Shown here: positions 46,775 to 53,739 of the stretch, piece by piece
Position numbering within the stretch: the stretch's first letter is position 1
Layout of the letters: each line of letters opens with the position of its first letter
From: Icerya purchasi
Lineage: Eukaryota; Arthropoda; Insecta; Hemiptera; Monophlebidae
Direction: 5' to 3'
DNA length: 64,000 nt
Assembly (NCBI GenBank): GCA_039619475.1
Contig: CM077116.1
Span: forward strand, 382,316,760-382,380,759
Notes under the pieces: model-generated
Told to the model about the DNA's origin: nothing
The model's database searches: none
The model's input: only the letters and a program-made list of their open reading frames with translations
Translations under genes and position numbers: made by a program

Positions 46775-48663
46775 ATATATAAATATCTCGGTACGCTATA
46801 TGAGTTAATTTCTCGGTATATATTTGTTTTATTACCTTCTCCAGTTGCGTATTTTATGATCCTTTATCGGTATAAATTTTTTATCCATTTAACCATATAA
46901 GAATTAAGCCTTAAAAAGCAAATACTCCAAAGAAATACAGTTAAAAGTGAAAATTTACTGAAAATAATCGAGGACAGTTAAAACAAAACAAACAAAGAAT
47001 AAAATCTGAAAAACGCTGCCACCATTACGGATTTTTAATTATTTGCGAACGCGCTTTGATAATTTATTTTTATGTAAAAAAGGTTATGCTTGAGAAATTA
47101 ACAAATGTAACAAAAAACCTTCGGCATAACTGCGCAAAAACAAAATTGAAATATTTATTTTCTCAGACTCGGAATTACTTTTTTATTTCTTAATTTATTT
47201 TCATTAATTATATCATGTATTCAGGAAATACTTCAAGCTTTGTTTTCAGATTTATCAAATAACATGTTCCAAAGGCCGTAAATAAAAGAGGTTCTAAATA
47301 AAAAGGCTTTAAATAAAATAGCTCTAAATAAAATGGCTCTAAATAAAAAAGGCTCTAAACAAACTCTTTTTTCAGGTTGCTATGACATTCACACATGCTT
47401 TGGCTGATAATGGAATCGGGAAAACGCTGTTGATAGAAGTATTTCACGTGTGCATTATAGTTGTTATCGGTTTATTATAATAATTTCGAACGGTCAGAAA
47501 CTTCATATTCACTTTTTACAGGATCTTTTACTGCTGCATTACTTTGTAACTTATATGTATTTTATAAAGACAATGGTTGGTTCGCACACGTTTTTGCAAT
47601 CAACAAAATAGCAATTATTAAAGCTTTCATCAATAGGGTCGCACTCATCCGCTTTTCATTTTGTCCGCTCGCTAAACAGATTCGTCATTCGTAATTACTT
47701 TAAGAAAAATCACATCAATATATTTACTACGTTCGAACGACAAGGGATATCTATGACTCTTCCCCGTAAATGAAAGTGGACGAAGCATCATTAATTACTT
47801 TCCCCTCAATTTTTAAACTTTGCAATACCATGCGGTCAACTTCCTGATCCACAACTAACGTACACGTTACTAATTACAACTTTTAGCGGAATAAATGAAC
47901 TCGGTGAGGTTGCCCATTTTATGGGAACCTACACACGCACACTTATATTTGATTAGCGAATTTCTCGAACGATATCCGTAGCAATTTATACACTGTGAGA
48001 CAAATCTATACGCTTACATCTATATATATATATATGTGTGTATATGTATATATATGTATATGTATATGTATATGTATGTATATGTATATGTATAAATTTA
48101 TTTAATTTAATGTGTATAAAAAAAAATAAATAAAAGGCGGAAAAGAACTTGCAATAACATAAAATGTTTTATAGGTATTTTAATAGGTAGATTTATTATT
48201 CATTTGTTTACGACATTTTCCAATATCTCTGTTTTGATACCGAGTTAAAGTACTTTGTTAAAAGAGTTAATCGTATAAGGTGTCTTCCCTTTTACGGCTG
48301 ATAATCAAAAACTTCGTATTACGGTTAATTATTTGTGAAATTAAAATGAGAAATTTCAATTAACGGCGGAAGTGATGCAGAGTAGGTAACACGATGCTGA
48401 TAGTTTATTGTAAGATTATAACTTTAGAAGTTGTAATATAGCATACGGTTACAAAAAGTGGTACCTATTTTTAATGTTTCAACCAATAAGACTCACATAT
48501 TTTTACGTTATAGTTAAATTTCGATGAACTTGCCCCTTGTGTTACCTGCAAAAGTTAGGATGATGACGGGAAAAAAAAAATACAAAGGAACGAAACAAGA
48601 ATAGTTCGTTACTTTTGCTCGGAAAATTAAACACGCGCTTACCAAAGATACGGCGGTCTTCAT
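5381..48663 (-). CDS. RR-1 cuticular protein (endocuticle SgAbd-like), three exons, spliced
   Basis: Spliced coding sequence: exon 1 48643-48663, exon 2 34656-34792, exon 3 5381-5744 (21+137+364 = 522 bases, 174 codons with stop, 173 aa). All four splice ends are GT/AG on the minus strand. Residues 1-21 form a signal peptide (MKTAVSL then a hydrophobic stretch ending VLA). The mature protein starts AELPAGG. Residues about 47-115 are an extended Rebers-Riddiford RR-1 chitin-binding domain: [34 protein letters not shown], then [21 protein letters not shown]. The C-terminus is Pro/Glu-rich. The family is secreted by epidermis and binds chitin in soft procuticle. Family and domain are clear; the exact orthologue is not. 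The odd point is the size of the introns, 13,850 and 28,911 bp. It could belong to a cluster, but no second RR gene is visible here. Confidence 0.93.
6990..7642. mobile_element. MITE with 8-bp target-site duplication inside the mariner fossil
   Basis: ATGCTTAG occurs at 6982-6989 and again at 7643-7650. The enclosed 653 bp begin TAGACTGGGCCAA and end with the complement of TAAACTGGGTCAA (11 of 13 identical). An internal inverted repeat pairs 7331-7393 with 7560-7620, including the shared GCCTAAATTTACTTCTT. An 8-bp duplication is the hallmark of hAT elements; no transposase is present, so it is non-autonomous. Poly-A tracts at 7064-7103 lie within it. Confidence 0.8.
7331..7620. repeat. Internal imperfect inverted repeat of the MITE
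   Basis: Left arm 7331-7393 and right arm 7560-7620 are complementary over about 60 bases with a few mismatches, leaving a loop of about 165 bases. Confidence 0.75.
7666..8880. other. AT-rich intron DNA, nothing recognised
   Basis: T runs near 8158 and 8338 only. No open frame or repeat that I can assign. Confidence 0.5.
8882..8943. repeat. Perfect 26-bp inverted repeat with 10-base loop
   Basis: Arm 8882-8907 and arm 8918-8943 are perfect reverse complements around the loop GGCGTACTTA. Each arm contains CAGACCGCTCGTAAG or its complement, so it is not a simple AT palindrome. It would form a 62-base hairpin in RNA or a cruciform in DNA. Confidence 0.95.
8950..10020. other. AT-rich intron DNA, nothing recognised
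   Basis: Short ATT/TTA microsatellite-like stretches near 9375 and 9705-9735. No gene is supported. Confidence 0.5.
10029..10330. repeat. 21-bp minisatellite, about 14 copies
   Basis: The unit is AAAGATTRCGAATATTATCGT with variants (ATTACG or ATTGCG; ATCGT, ATCAT or ATTGT). Because 21 is a multiple of 3, several frames are open throughout and encode artefactual heptapeptide repeats on both strands. Units 3-6 and 7-10 share the same variant pattern, giving an 84-bp higher-order repeat present twice. Confidence 0.95.
10380..11990. other. AT-rich intron DNA with an (AT)n tract
   Basis: (AT)n at about 11609-11633 and a short TA run at 11700-11712. Nothing else recognised. Confidence 0.5.
12000..12740. 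promoter_or_regulatory. GC-richer intron island, candidate regulatory DNA
   Basis: Base composition is clearly richer in G and C than the flanks. Short overlapping open frames on both strands (12054-12311) have no recognisable domain. Two matches to a GGCGCTA core lie at 12588-12595 (plus) and 12681-12693 (minus, TAGAGGGCGCTAA), resembling the insect CTCF motif. Function is inferred. Confidence 0.3.
12741..14520. other. AT-rich intron DNA with (AT)n microsatellite
   Basis: ACATAT/AT microsatellite at about 14107-14144 and T run at 14198-14210. No gene. Confidence 0.5.
14523..14985. repeat. Diverged direct repeat, two units about 327 bp apart
   Basis: Unit 1 (about 14523-14655) and unit 2 (about 14850-14985) share the order: AAATTTGG..CTTTAATTT, a GGGTTTTATAATTTT-like segment, GATTAAA, an A12-A14 tract, then CT(C/T)CAGCTA(C/T)CAT and a T-rich end. 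Divergence is high. It may be an old tandem-duplicated repeat unit of unknown type. Confidence 0.55.
15405..15520 (+). mobile_element. tRNA-type SINE fragment
   Basis: Contains CACTTGACTTTGGTCACGAA and GGTCGTTCGATT, a box-B-like GTTCGA, followed by GAAATT and AAATTATTACGGAATAAT. The same arrangement recurs at 17140-17312. No intact box A is obvious, so the copy is degraded. Confidence 0.5.
15521..17139. other. AT-rich intron DNA, nothing recognised
   Basis: Contains a short (GTC)n run near 16240-16257, a TTTG run near 16946-16970 and several homopolymers. Short open frames are unsupported. Confidence 0.5.
17140..17312 (+). mobile_element. tRNA-type SINE fragment ending in (AAT)n
   Basis: GCTAGAGCGCTTGACTTCTG and AAGTTCTATCCC resemble box A and box B of a tRNA-derived head. 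The tail AAGAAATTATTAC runs directly into a (AAT)n microsatellite at 17248-17312. Same layout as 15405-15520, with the tail motif AAATTATTAC in common. Confidence 0.55.
17850..18524. mobile_element. Non-autonomous DNA transposon with 20-bp terminal inverted repeats
   Basis: The left end AGGCTCGCTTCATACTTATT (17850-17869) matches the complement of the right end (18505-18524) at 19 of 20 bases. Beyond it, both sides share diverged TATTCG/TTCGTTTTCG motifs, and TTTCTATCAGGTT occurs inside both halves. Length is 675 bp and no transposase is present. A clean target-site duplication is not visible, so the superfamily is open; GGCTCGCTTCACAC-type ends would fit PIF/Harbinger. Confidence 0.7.
18530..20330. 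other. Intron DNA, purine-rich then AT-rich
   Basis: 18530-19120 is rich in A and G on the plus strand, without coding signal. The rest is AT-rich with a poly-A run at 19758-19776. Confidence 0.5.
20340..21060. promoter_or_regulatory. GC-richer intron island with a nuclear-receptor-like half site
   Basis: Mixed sequence, clearly less AT-rich than its surroundings, with no supported coding frame. TCAAAGGTCA at 20622-20631 resembles a monomer nuclear receptor site (extended AGGTCA). Cuticle genes are commonly under ecdysone-cascade nuclear receptors, so an enhancer is possible; this is inference. Confidence 0.3.
21061..22290. other. AT-rich intron DNA, nothing recognised
   Basis: T16-T18 run at 21939-21957 and (AT)n near 22215-22240. 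Confidence 0.5.
22320..22480 (-). mobile_element. Possible SINE head fragment, minus orientation
   Basis: On the minus strand GGTGGGTTCGAGACTTG (22440-22458) resembles a Pol III box B, preceded by GGCTACACTAAATCGGAGG. Only one box is visible, so this is weak. Confidence 0.25.
22870..24240. promoter_or_regulatory. Long mixed-composition intron island, candidate regulatory DNA
   Basis: 22870-23120 and especially 23560-24200 are less AT-rich and have few homopolymers compared with the flanks. They include several TAATTA/ATTAG-type homeodomain core sites but no supported exon. Enhancer role is inferred. Confidence 0.3.
24250..25460. other. AT-rich intron DNA, nothing recognised
   Basis: Homopolymer-rich; no open frame with a recognisable domain. 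Confidence 0.5.
25465..26247 (+). mobile_element. 3' end of a Jockey/I-type LINE (RNase H remnant plus 3' UTR)
   Basis: The bases at about 25483-25515 read [11 protein letters not shown], the RNase H signature that usually follows WIPGHSG. Downstream frames are broken. The 3' UTR contains a (TAA)n expansion at 25973-26135, then ATCTGAGTCT, pyrimidine-rich sequence and the terminus GTTCTTGGGCCAATGTCCAT plus GTTGACGAACCC, ending in an A-rich (AAAAT)n tail. The last 75 bases match the copy ending at 54819. Dead copy inside intron 2. Confidence 0.75.
25973..26135. repeat. (TAA)n microsatellite with TATAA interruptions
   Basis: Long TAA array inside a LINE 3' UTR. It creates artefactual poly-Tyr and poly-Ile frames on the minus strand. 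Confidence 0.95.
26250..30570. other. AT-rich intron DNA with simple repeats
   Basis: (AT)n at about 26527-26546 and 27510-27540, poly-A at 28458-28477, poly-T at 29347-29362. A purine-rich stretch lies at 28850-29150. No gene is supported. Confidence 0.5.
30580..31320. promoter_or_regulatory. GC-rich intron island, candidate enhancer
   Basis: 30901-30960 contains 35 G or C of 60 by my count, against roughly a third in the flanks. Short open frames occur on both strands without a domain or splice context. It contains several TAATTA/CTAATTAG-type sites. Regulatory role is inferred. Confidence 0.35.
31330..34600. other. AT-rich intron DNA with simple repeats
   Basis: T24-T26 run at about 32919-32944, (AAT)n at 33294-33314, (AT)n at 33335-33366. 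Nothing else recognised. Confidence 0.5.
34656..34792 (-). CDS. Cuticular protein exon 2 (signal peptide end and N-terminus)
   Basis: The acceptor on the minus strand reads TTTATGTTTCAG, directly before TGT TGC ACG. The exon encodes 45 whole codons: [14 protein letters not shown] closes the signal peptide and the mature chain runs to GSYKW. It ends in AG before the donor GTACGTC (34655 downward), a phase 2 intron. Those two bases plus the first base of exon 3 make an AGC serine codon. The reading frame stays open for some codons past the donor, but that extension (KDRREQ and onward) is intronic. Confidence 0.92.
34800..38430. other. AT-rich intron DNA with simple repeats
   Basis: Poly-A at 35164-35184, a 10-bp hairpin at 35882-35923 (AACCCCGAAA and its complement), (AT)n then (GT)n at 36810-36876, poly-A at 37231-37257. 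No gene is supported. Confidence 0.5.
38440..39060. promoter_or_regulatory. GC-richer intron island with paired G7 runs
   Basis: Mixed-composition stretch without a supported frame. It contains G7-T-G7 at 38683-38697 and many TAATTA-type cores (38490-38500, 38728-38760, 38827-38835). Candidate regulatory DNA by composition only. Confidence 0.3.
39070..41960. other. AT-rich intron DNA with simple repeats
   Basis: (AT)n at 39682-39726 followed by poly-T, and (AT)n at 41844-41876. Open frames such as 40751-41065 are compositionally random. Confidence 0.5.
41979..42672 (+). CDS. LINE ORF2 C-terminal fragment: RNase H and CCHC-like motif
   Basis: Open for about 230 codons to the stop at 42670-42672. 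It begins DYKSALQ (the central RNase H D-x-K/Q-S-A region), then [20 protein letters not shown], the C-terminal RNase H histidine/aspartate signature. The following region has [10 protein letters not shown] and a zinc-binding-like motif CPLC...[10 protein letters not shown] typical of non-LTR retrotransposon ORF2 tails. The reverse transcriptase and endonuclease domains are absent through 5' truncation. The GTG that opens the frame (41968) comes from the target-site duplication, so the fragment has no true start and is not expected to be made. No stops or frameshifts interrupt it. Confidence 0.85.
41981..43445 (+). mobile_element. 5'-truncated Jockey/I-type LINE insertion with poly(A) and 13-bp duplication
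   Basis: The target-site duplication GTGTTCAAAATTG is perfect at 41968-41980 and 43446-43458. The insertion starts directly in the RNase H domain of ORF2 and ends in a run of about 25 A (43421-43445). Between the ORF stop (42670) and the tail lies a 3' UTR of about 750 bp. 5' truncation, poly(A) and a duplication are the signs of target-primed reverse transcription. The perfect duplication and intact frame point to a fairly recent insertion. Confidence 0.93.
43460..45585. other. Intron DNA; one longer frame of unknown meaning at 44533-44964
   Basis: AT-rich up to 44150, then more mixed until about 45000. A 143-codon open frame on the plus strand at 44533-44964 opens with GTG and shows no domain I know; an overlapping minus frame is also open. 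I do not call it a gene. Confidence 0.4.
45590..45742. repeat. Inverted repeat (foldback), arms about 65 bp
   Basis: Left arm 45590-45655 and right arm 45671-45742 are complementary with a few changes. Both carry CGTTTCTAAGTAAGC and ATTTTATTC(T/C)TAAATTT in opposite orientation. The right arm lacks five bases (CCCGA) present in the left. The left arm and centre hold a hammerhead-like core, listed next. This is plausibly a Penelope-like element remnant. Confidence 0.8.
45626..45675 (-). ncRNA. Hammerhead-ribozyme-like motif, type I
   Basis: On the minus strand, in order: stem I strand UUUUAG, core CUGAUGA (45657-45663), a U, stem II GGGU-UGU-ACCC, core GAA, a self-complementary AACGUU in the stem III position, U at the cleavage-site position, then CUAAGU pairing back to stem I. 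The order matches type I hammerheads with a very short stem III, known from Penelope-like retroelements to work as dimers. The extra U between CUGAUGA and stem II departs from consensus and may reduce activity. Found by eye, not by covariance search. Confidence 0.45.
46060..46351. repeat. 25-bp minisatellite, about 12 copies
   Basis: The unit is CCCAATTTTATGTAACGCAAAATGT (split as CCCAATTTTATG and TAACGCAAAATGT). Variation is concentrated at the first two bases (CC, TT, TC, AC) and at CGCAAAA versus CGAAAAA. The period is not a multiple of 3. Units with TT or AC starts are grouped, suggesting local duplication. Confidence 0.95.
46525..46632. repeat. (AT)n and (GTAT)n microsatellite
   Basis: (AT)n at 46525-46572, followed by TATT/TATC variants and (GTAT)n to 46632. 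Confidence 0.95.
46729..46770. repeat. (AT)n microsatellite
   Basis: About 21 AT units ending in GTGTATATAT. Confidence 0.95.
47289..47366. repeat. Short tandem repeat, unit about 16 bp
   Basis: Five diverged copies of GGCTCTAAATAAAAT (GTTCTAAATAAAAA, GCTTTAAATAAAAT, GCTCTAAATAAAAT, GCTCTAAATAAAAA, GCTCTAAACAAAC). Confidence 0.8.
48018..48092. repeat. (AT)n and (TATG)n microsatellite
   Basis: Mixed AT, GT and TATATG units located about 550 bp inside intron 1 from exon 1. Confidence 0.9.
48643..48663 (-). CDS. Cuticular protein exon 1 (start codon, MKTAVSL)
   Basis: On the minus strand, ATG at 48661-48663 follows GCAAAA, a good insect start context. Seven codons follow, then the donor GTAAGC at 48637-48642 (phase 0). 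I see no other ATG between this codon and either candidate TATA box, so it is the first AUG of the message. A tiny first coding exon that splits the signal peptide is typical of insect cuticular protein genes. Confidence 0.88.
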
Positions 48664-48835
48664 TTTTGCTGCAAAAGGCTGAAATCGGTTTCCGGACAAA
48701 GAAAGAAGCCTAGGGAAAACTTAACGTCTATTTCAACGGAAAAGCGACGAAAACGAGACCCGGTCAGAACGAACGATGAACGAATCAGCTTTTAGCGAGG
48801 TAACGCGGCTAGCACTGTGGTGTCGCTACCGTACG

Positions 48836-48841
48836 TTTATA
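48836..48841 (-). promoter_or_regulatory. Second candidate TATA box (ATATAAAC)
   Basis: The minus strand reads ATATAAAC, with a CAGT initiator-like motif about 25 bases downstream (A at 48816). It is a weaker match than the box at 48917, and the spacing is slightly short. It may be an alternative start or a chance match. Confidence 0.3.
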
Positions 48842-48916
48842 TCTAACGTTAACGTTACTCGCGTTCCCGTTCAGTTGCAAAAAATCACTTGACGCAGACG
48901 AGTAACTTTCATCACC

Positions 48917-48923
48917 TTTTATA
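48917..48923 (-). promoter_or_regulatory. Candidate TATA box (TATAAAAGG) of the cuticular gene
   Basis: The minus strand reads TTATAAAAGG, close to the TATAWAAG consensus, with a GTCAAG initiator-like motif about 33 bases downstream (near 48890). This would give a 5' UTR of about 227 bases with no upstream ATG. Confidence 0.5.
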
Positions 48924-48989
48924 ACGTCTCGGGCTCGGCGCTCTCCTTGCGTCTGTGTGCGTCTCTACGCACCGTGTACACATTTTCCC

Positions 48990-49560
48990 GAGACGATTGA
49001 CTGACATAAGCGAAGAAGACTTTTGTCCCTCTCTCGTCGCTTTACCCTCGGGCAAGTTTCATTACAATCTCTAAACCGTTCGCCGCCGAACCCGGGCTTA
49101 ACCTCATCGCCAGCTCTCTCTCTCTTTCTCTCTGTCTCTTCTGCAGACTTCGTCTCACCCTATCTCTAGCGCTGTGATTACACCGAGCCACCGTTCGTTC
49201 CCACAAACAAACCCTCTCTTTTGAGCAGATGAAATGGAAAGTACGCGATAGATGAAGACGACGCGACCGGGTGATCGGCAGACGCGGGCGTTCAGACAGG
49301 GCCACGGAAGGTCGCGTTTCTGAGAAGTCGCCCGGGCAAGGCGATGGAATAGGCGACTGCGACGACGACGTCTAATTAATTCCGATCAATGTTCAGACAG
49401 CGCGCGCGGCCTATGCAACAAGCGGTTAGATAACAATTGATCATCATCCAGAGATCAAGATGGATGCGTGCATTTCACTACGGCCAGACCGAGACAGAAA
49501 AGAATGGTAACGATAATAGTGACCATTAGGTGTCGAAAAGATGCAGAAGGATCAGCGTAA
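48990..49560. promoter_or_regulatory. GC-rich region upstream of the cuticular gene
   Basis: From about 100 to 670 bases upstream of the candidate start, GC content rises sharply; 49261-49320 has 41 G or C of 60 by my count. It includes a pyrimidine tract of CT repeats at about 49112-49140. Short open frames here carry no domain I recognise. It probably holds proximal regulatory DNA (inference). Confidence 0.35.
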
Positions 49561-50153
49561 AACGCAACAAATGCCTCTCATTGCATATATTGACACAGTG
49601 CCGAGAACTAGGAAATAACGCGTCCCGAACGCGTAGGTGTAATCCGCGTAATTGTGTAAAGCCAAGGTTCGCATTATGTAAAATAGACCGCCTAGAATTC
49701 ATATAAAACACTGCTCGCGAAACGGAAGACAGTTTGGCCGAGCGACCGTGTAGACGCCGTGCGACTTCCAAAACGCGCTCAATTTTACAATCTTGTCTTC
49801 GAAAAGACCAGAATTCCCGACTAAAAACATTTCGGGCCTTCTAGAATAGCACGGGACAATAACATCGCTTACAGATTCAAAATATAAAAGTACCCCCACC
49901 CCCACCCCGCCGTTTATTGTTTATGGTTTAACGCGGATTTAATCGAGATTAATCGTTTCATTTACGTTGAAATAAAAATGAAAATTTACGGACAACAAAA
50001 CTATATCATGGACAGTTTATCTTTCTTACTGCTTCCTCTTTCAGAAACATCAGTGACGTAAACATTTTTATTGTTTTTTGGGGCGGTTTTTTTTCAATCA
50101 ACTTTTTTCTCTCTTGAATAAAGGGCGAAAAGCAAGACGTACTTTGAATGTTA

Positions 50154-50155
<2 letters not shown>

Positions 50156-50217
<62 letters not shown>

Positions 50218-50226
50218 TGTATGTAT
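50156..50226. repeat. (AT)n and (GTAT)n microsatellite upstream of the gene
   Basis: (AT)n at 50156-50190 followed by nine GTAT units. Confidence 0.95.
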
Positions 50227-50229
50227 ATA

Positions 50230-53200
50230 TAAGATTGGAAAATACAAGAGTTTGACCTTGAGCTTTATTTACAACAGATCGCTGGTCTTGTAATTAGGTC
50301 AATAGGTGCTTTGATCGCATGTTGTAAAGCCTGTTATTCGCAAGGATTATGCTTCAAAGTTTTCTTGCGAAAAGCTTTCCAAATATTCTTTGGTTCGACA
50401 TTTAACATCGGAACAGTCGTTAAATTTTCTTAATTACGTAATTGCTTATATTTTTTTGGTAATATTTTCGGTACCTTTCTAGTTTTATTACATTATGTAG
50501 AAAAGTTAATATCTTAACTTTAAACAAAACCCACGGTGAAATTTATTTTATTTTTTTTTTTTGCGCGATACCAAAGATTCTGGGCATCGGATCTTTATTA
50601 TCACACCCTAAAAAAAAAAAAAAAAAGATATTAAAAAAGTTGAATTCTAGCACCAGTTTTGTTTACGGCGAGTTCTGAACTTTGGCAATTAGTGCATATA
50701 GAACGGTTACCATTCACAGCAGACGACTGATTCTGATTCGCGAAAGAAGCCTAACTGATAACTTCTCAACGGATATTTCGTTTTTTTGTTTCAGCTGATC
50801 GCGATTCCGTAGTTTCATTCATTCCTCTGTTTTACGTGTACGTCTTCAGATGATGTTAGTAATATTAGCAGTACTGCGGACACATTTTTTTAGCCAGTTT
50901 ATCTCGAGTTCCGAATAACTTCAGTATTAGACTTTTATCTTAGTTTTTTAGACATGTGTGTTTTTTTTTTTTGGGATTTTAAAGGATAAAAAAAAACGCG
51001 GATATTTAATTATACTGCGGATAGAATGAAATGAATACCGGTTCAGACAACGCAGTACCAGAAGTAATTGGGCATAATACACATAAGCGTGGATGTGTAA
51101 GTTGGCTGCTTCGGACGACGGTACAAGAAAAGAGGGGAGAAATGAAAATGTTTTTTTTTTTCGTTATTAATTGAACACATTTTCTGCCAGTTTTAATTGA
51201 AGATTATCCGGTCCGCGTAGCGCGGTATAGGATTTCTTTTTTTATTTCTGAAAGGTATCAGCTTAATTCTCGTAAGATTTCCTTAATGTTAATTATTGGT
51301 GACTCTCTTCAAATGCGAAGCGGGAAAACAACTTAGATTTCACGCTGCTTTTAGAGCTTGATCGGATATATTCCGCGTAAAGTACAATTAAAAATTCGAC
51401 AGTTTTGACTTGGAATTGTCAAAATCAAACAGTCCGATCGGTGCGTGAACGTTAATCAAAAATTCTCCGTTGCGTAACACCGTGATAGTTCTTACTTACA
51501 TGATATGTTCAGCTACGATATGCGTGAAAAACAAATTTGCACGCGTTAGCGTTCGAATGAGTGTACGTTAAACGTCGTGACGGTTTTCTATTCGAATTTT
51601 AGAAACTTCCAAAATTCGTCAATAGACTAAAGAACATATTATTACTTCTGCACTTCCGGTTAATGTTATACTTTTTTGCGTTTTTGGCATAAAACGGCCT
51701 TTAACTATGAAGTAGTGGATTTGCAAAAATGAAATTAAAAAAAAAAAAAAAATTTATACGCGTTCTACACTTTTTTTTCCTCTATTACTACTTTTTTTTT
51801 TTTTTTTACAATTATTTTAAACAAAAATAAAAATAAATTTCAGAATTTACTCATCGAAGTAGTAATTTAAGCGAAATTACGCGGTCAGTAAAATTAACTT
51901 TATAACTGTGACATCTTTGAAGCTACGATATAACATTATGTGCAAATGAACACGAGCATAATACTACTCCAAATATGTTTTGAATAATTCGATTTGTATA
52001 CATTCATTTAATTAAATAGAAATGTCGGCAATTAATGAGCAGAAATCAACTAATAAAATTCTATTTGGTACATAATGATTTGGGAAACGGTGGAAATGAC
52101 GATGCTGATAACAAATTGTTTCTTTCTGTTGCTTCGACAGATCTACGGTTCAGCGTAAAACCTAATAAAACCTAGCTACCGGCAAGTTTGATCGATCTTT
52201 AAGAATTAAAAAGGGGCAATTATATAATGCCATATAACCAGCGTTTAGTATCACAAAATTCATAAGAATGTTCCGATGTAGCAAGAAAATTTGTGACCGT
52301 CATAGGTAGAATGCCAGTATGGAACATATAAATGTTTTCTTCCCCTGGATAGCATACAAACAGGATATTCGTCGTTAGCATTTCTAGAGGATATTGATCC
52401 CCTGCTGTTTTCTTGATCCCAGCGCTATTTTTTTGTTTTTTCTTCGGAAGTTCTATTATCGAGAGTGTAAAATGTTCTCCGTATTTAAGGAAAATCATTT
52501 CTTTTTATTCTTGAAAATAAAATTATCATTTAAGTTTCGTAGATTATAATTTCTCATTTGTAATTGGAATGAGGAGCCAAAAAATTTAACGATCAGACCA
52601 GCTAAAAATAAAATAAAAATAAAAAAATCTGGGGTAGAAGCCGTTTATTCGACATAAAATTGCGCTTGCATTGGTTTGTAAAATTTTTATATTCAAACGC
52701 GAAGCGTAAACCTCCTACGATAATTATCTGAAACAAAATAGATGAGGTGTATTTTTCAAAGTTAAAAATTCACTCGTGTTACATTCGGCGCTGTTTGTTT
52801 TGTTTTTTTTTTTGTTTCCTTTGGGCACGACAACAGTAGAACTTACGAAACACAGAGAATTGCACGTTATATGCAGAAAAGATTAGAAATTGAGGAGATA
52901 AAGGAAACTAACGAAGGAACTAATTTGGAGAGGGAATTGCAAAAATGGTGCATTATAAGGATGCCAAGGCGCAGAAGATCAGAATAAAGGGTATCACGTT
53001 AAATAAAGGGGTATTCGAGCAAGACGTGATTCGCATCGCGCAGGTATAATTAAGCTCTGGAGGGTCATAGGGACACAAAGGTGATTGAATGAACGAGAGA
53101 AAAACGGAAAAGATAAGCCGGAAGCAGACCATGATTAAACCGCAGACGAACTATAGAGGGAATAATCAAACGGCTAAGGTAGCGATATAATTGTAACATA

Positions 53201-53690
53201 TTTTTTGTTTTGGGGGGACTATTGCTACATAGCTAAAAGCAACCGCATGTTTTCCAACGAGTCTTCTTAAAAATGGTCATCACTACGGTTACCGTTTGAT
53301 AGAAATCCTCGAATGGTTTTCAGTCCAGAGATTACTTAGACACTTAATTTCACTATAGGTGAATAGACAGTATATATGATGTATAGAGTTATGTTACAAA
53401 GTGACTTGAAGTCAGTTTATATTTTTTCAAACATCTTATTTTATAATTTTTAACACAATTCTTAAATTGTTTGTTTTGCTAAAAATAAAAAAAAAAATAA
53501 AATTTTAAAAGTGGCAAGCTTGTAATTGGCGCTTTTCTTAATTAATTCGTTATCTTTATTCAAATCTATATTTATCCGCGTGTTAATTGATGTAGTACTT
53601 TAATTTTTTCAAACTTGCTTAATATTGATAATGTTTTACAGGTGGGGTCATTAGCGTCATCAACAAATAAAAAAAATATTTAAAGGAACC
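50230..53690. other. Intergenic DNA without a recognised gene
   Basis: AT-rich with homopolymers (poly-A 50610-50626, poly-T 51792-51808). A purine-rich stretch lies at 52850-53170. Short open frames are unsupported. Confidence 0.5.
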
Positions 53691-53739
53691 GTGTTCACGG
53701 ATTTTCATCAGTTGATATCACTGCTGACTGATACACTTT

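Larger units (their letters stand above)
34793..48642 (-). other. Intron 1 of the cuticular gene (13.9 kb)
   Basis: Phase 0 intron with donor GTAAGC and acceptor TTTATGTTTCAG on the minus strand. It contains a LINE insertion, a foldback structure and a 25-bp minisatellite. Confidence 0.88.

Noticed and set aside
46515..46808. Open frame of alternating Ile-Tyr
   Set aside because: Translation of (AT)n; the same applies to frames at 33250, 36724, 39477, 41702 and 50078.
48664..48699. N-terminal extension of the cuticular protein (SGNRFQPFAAK before MKT)
   Set aside because: It would need a TTG start; the first ATG gives a textbook signal peptide.
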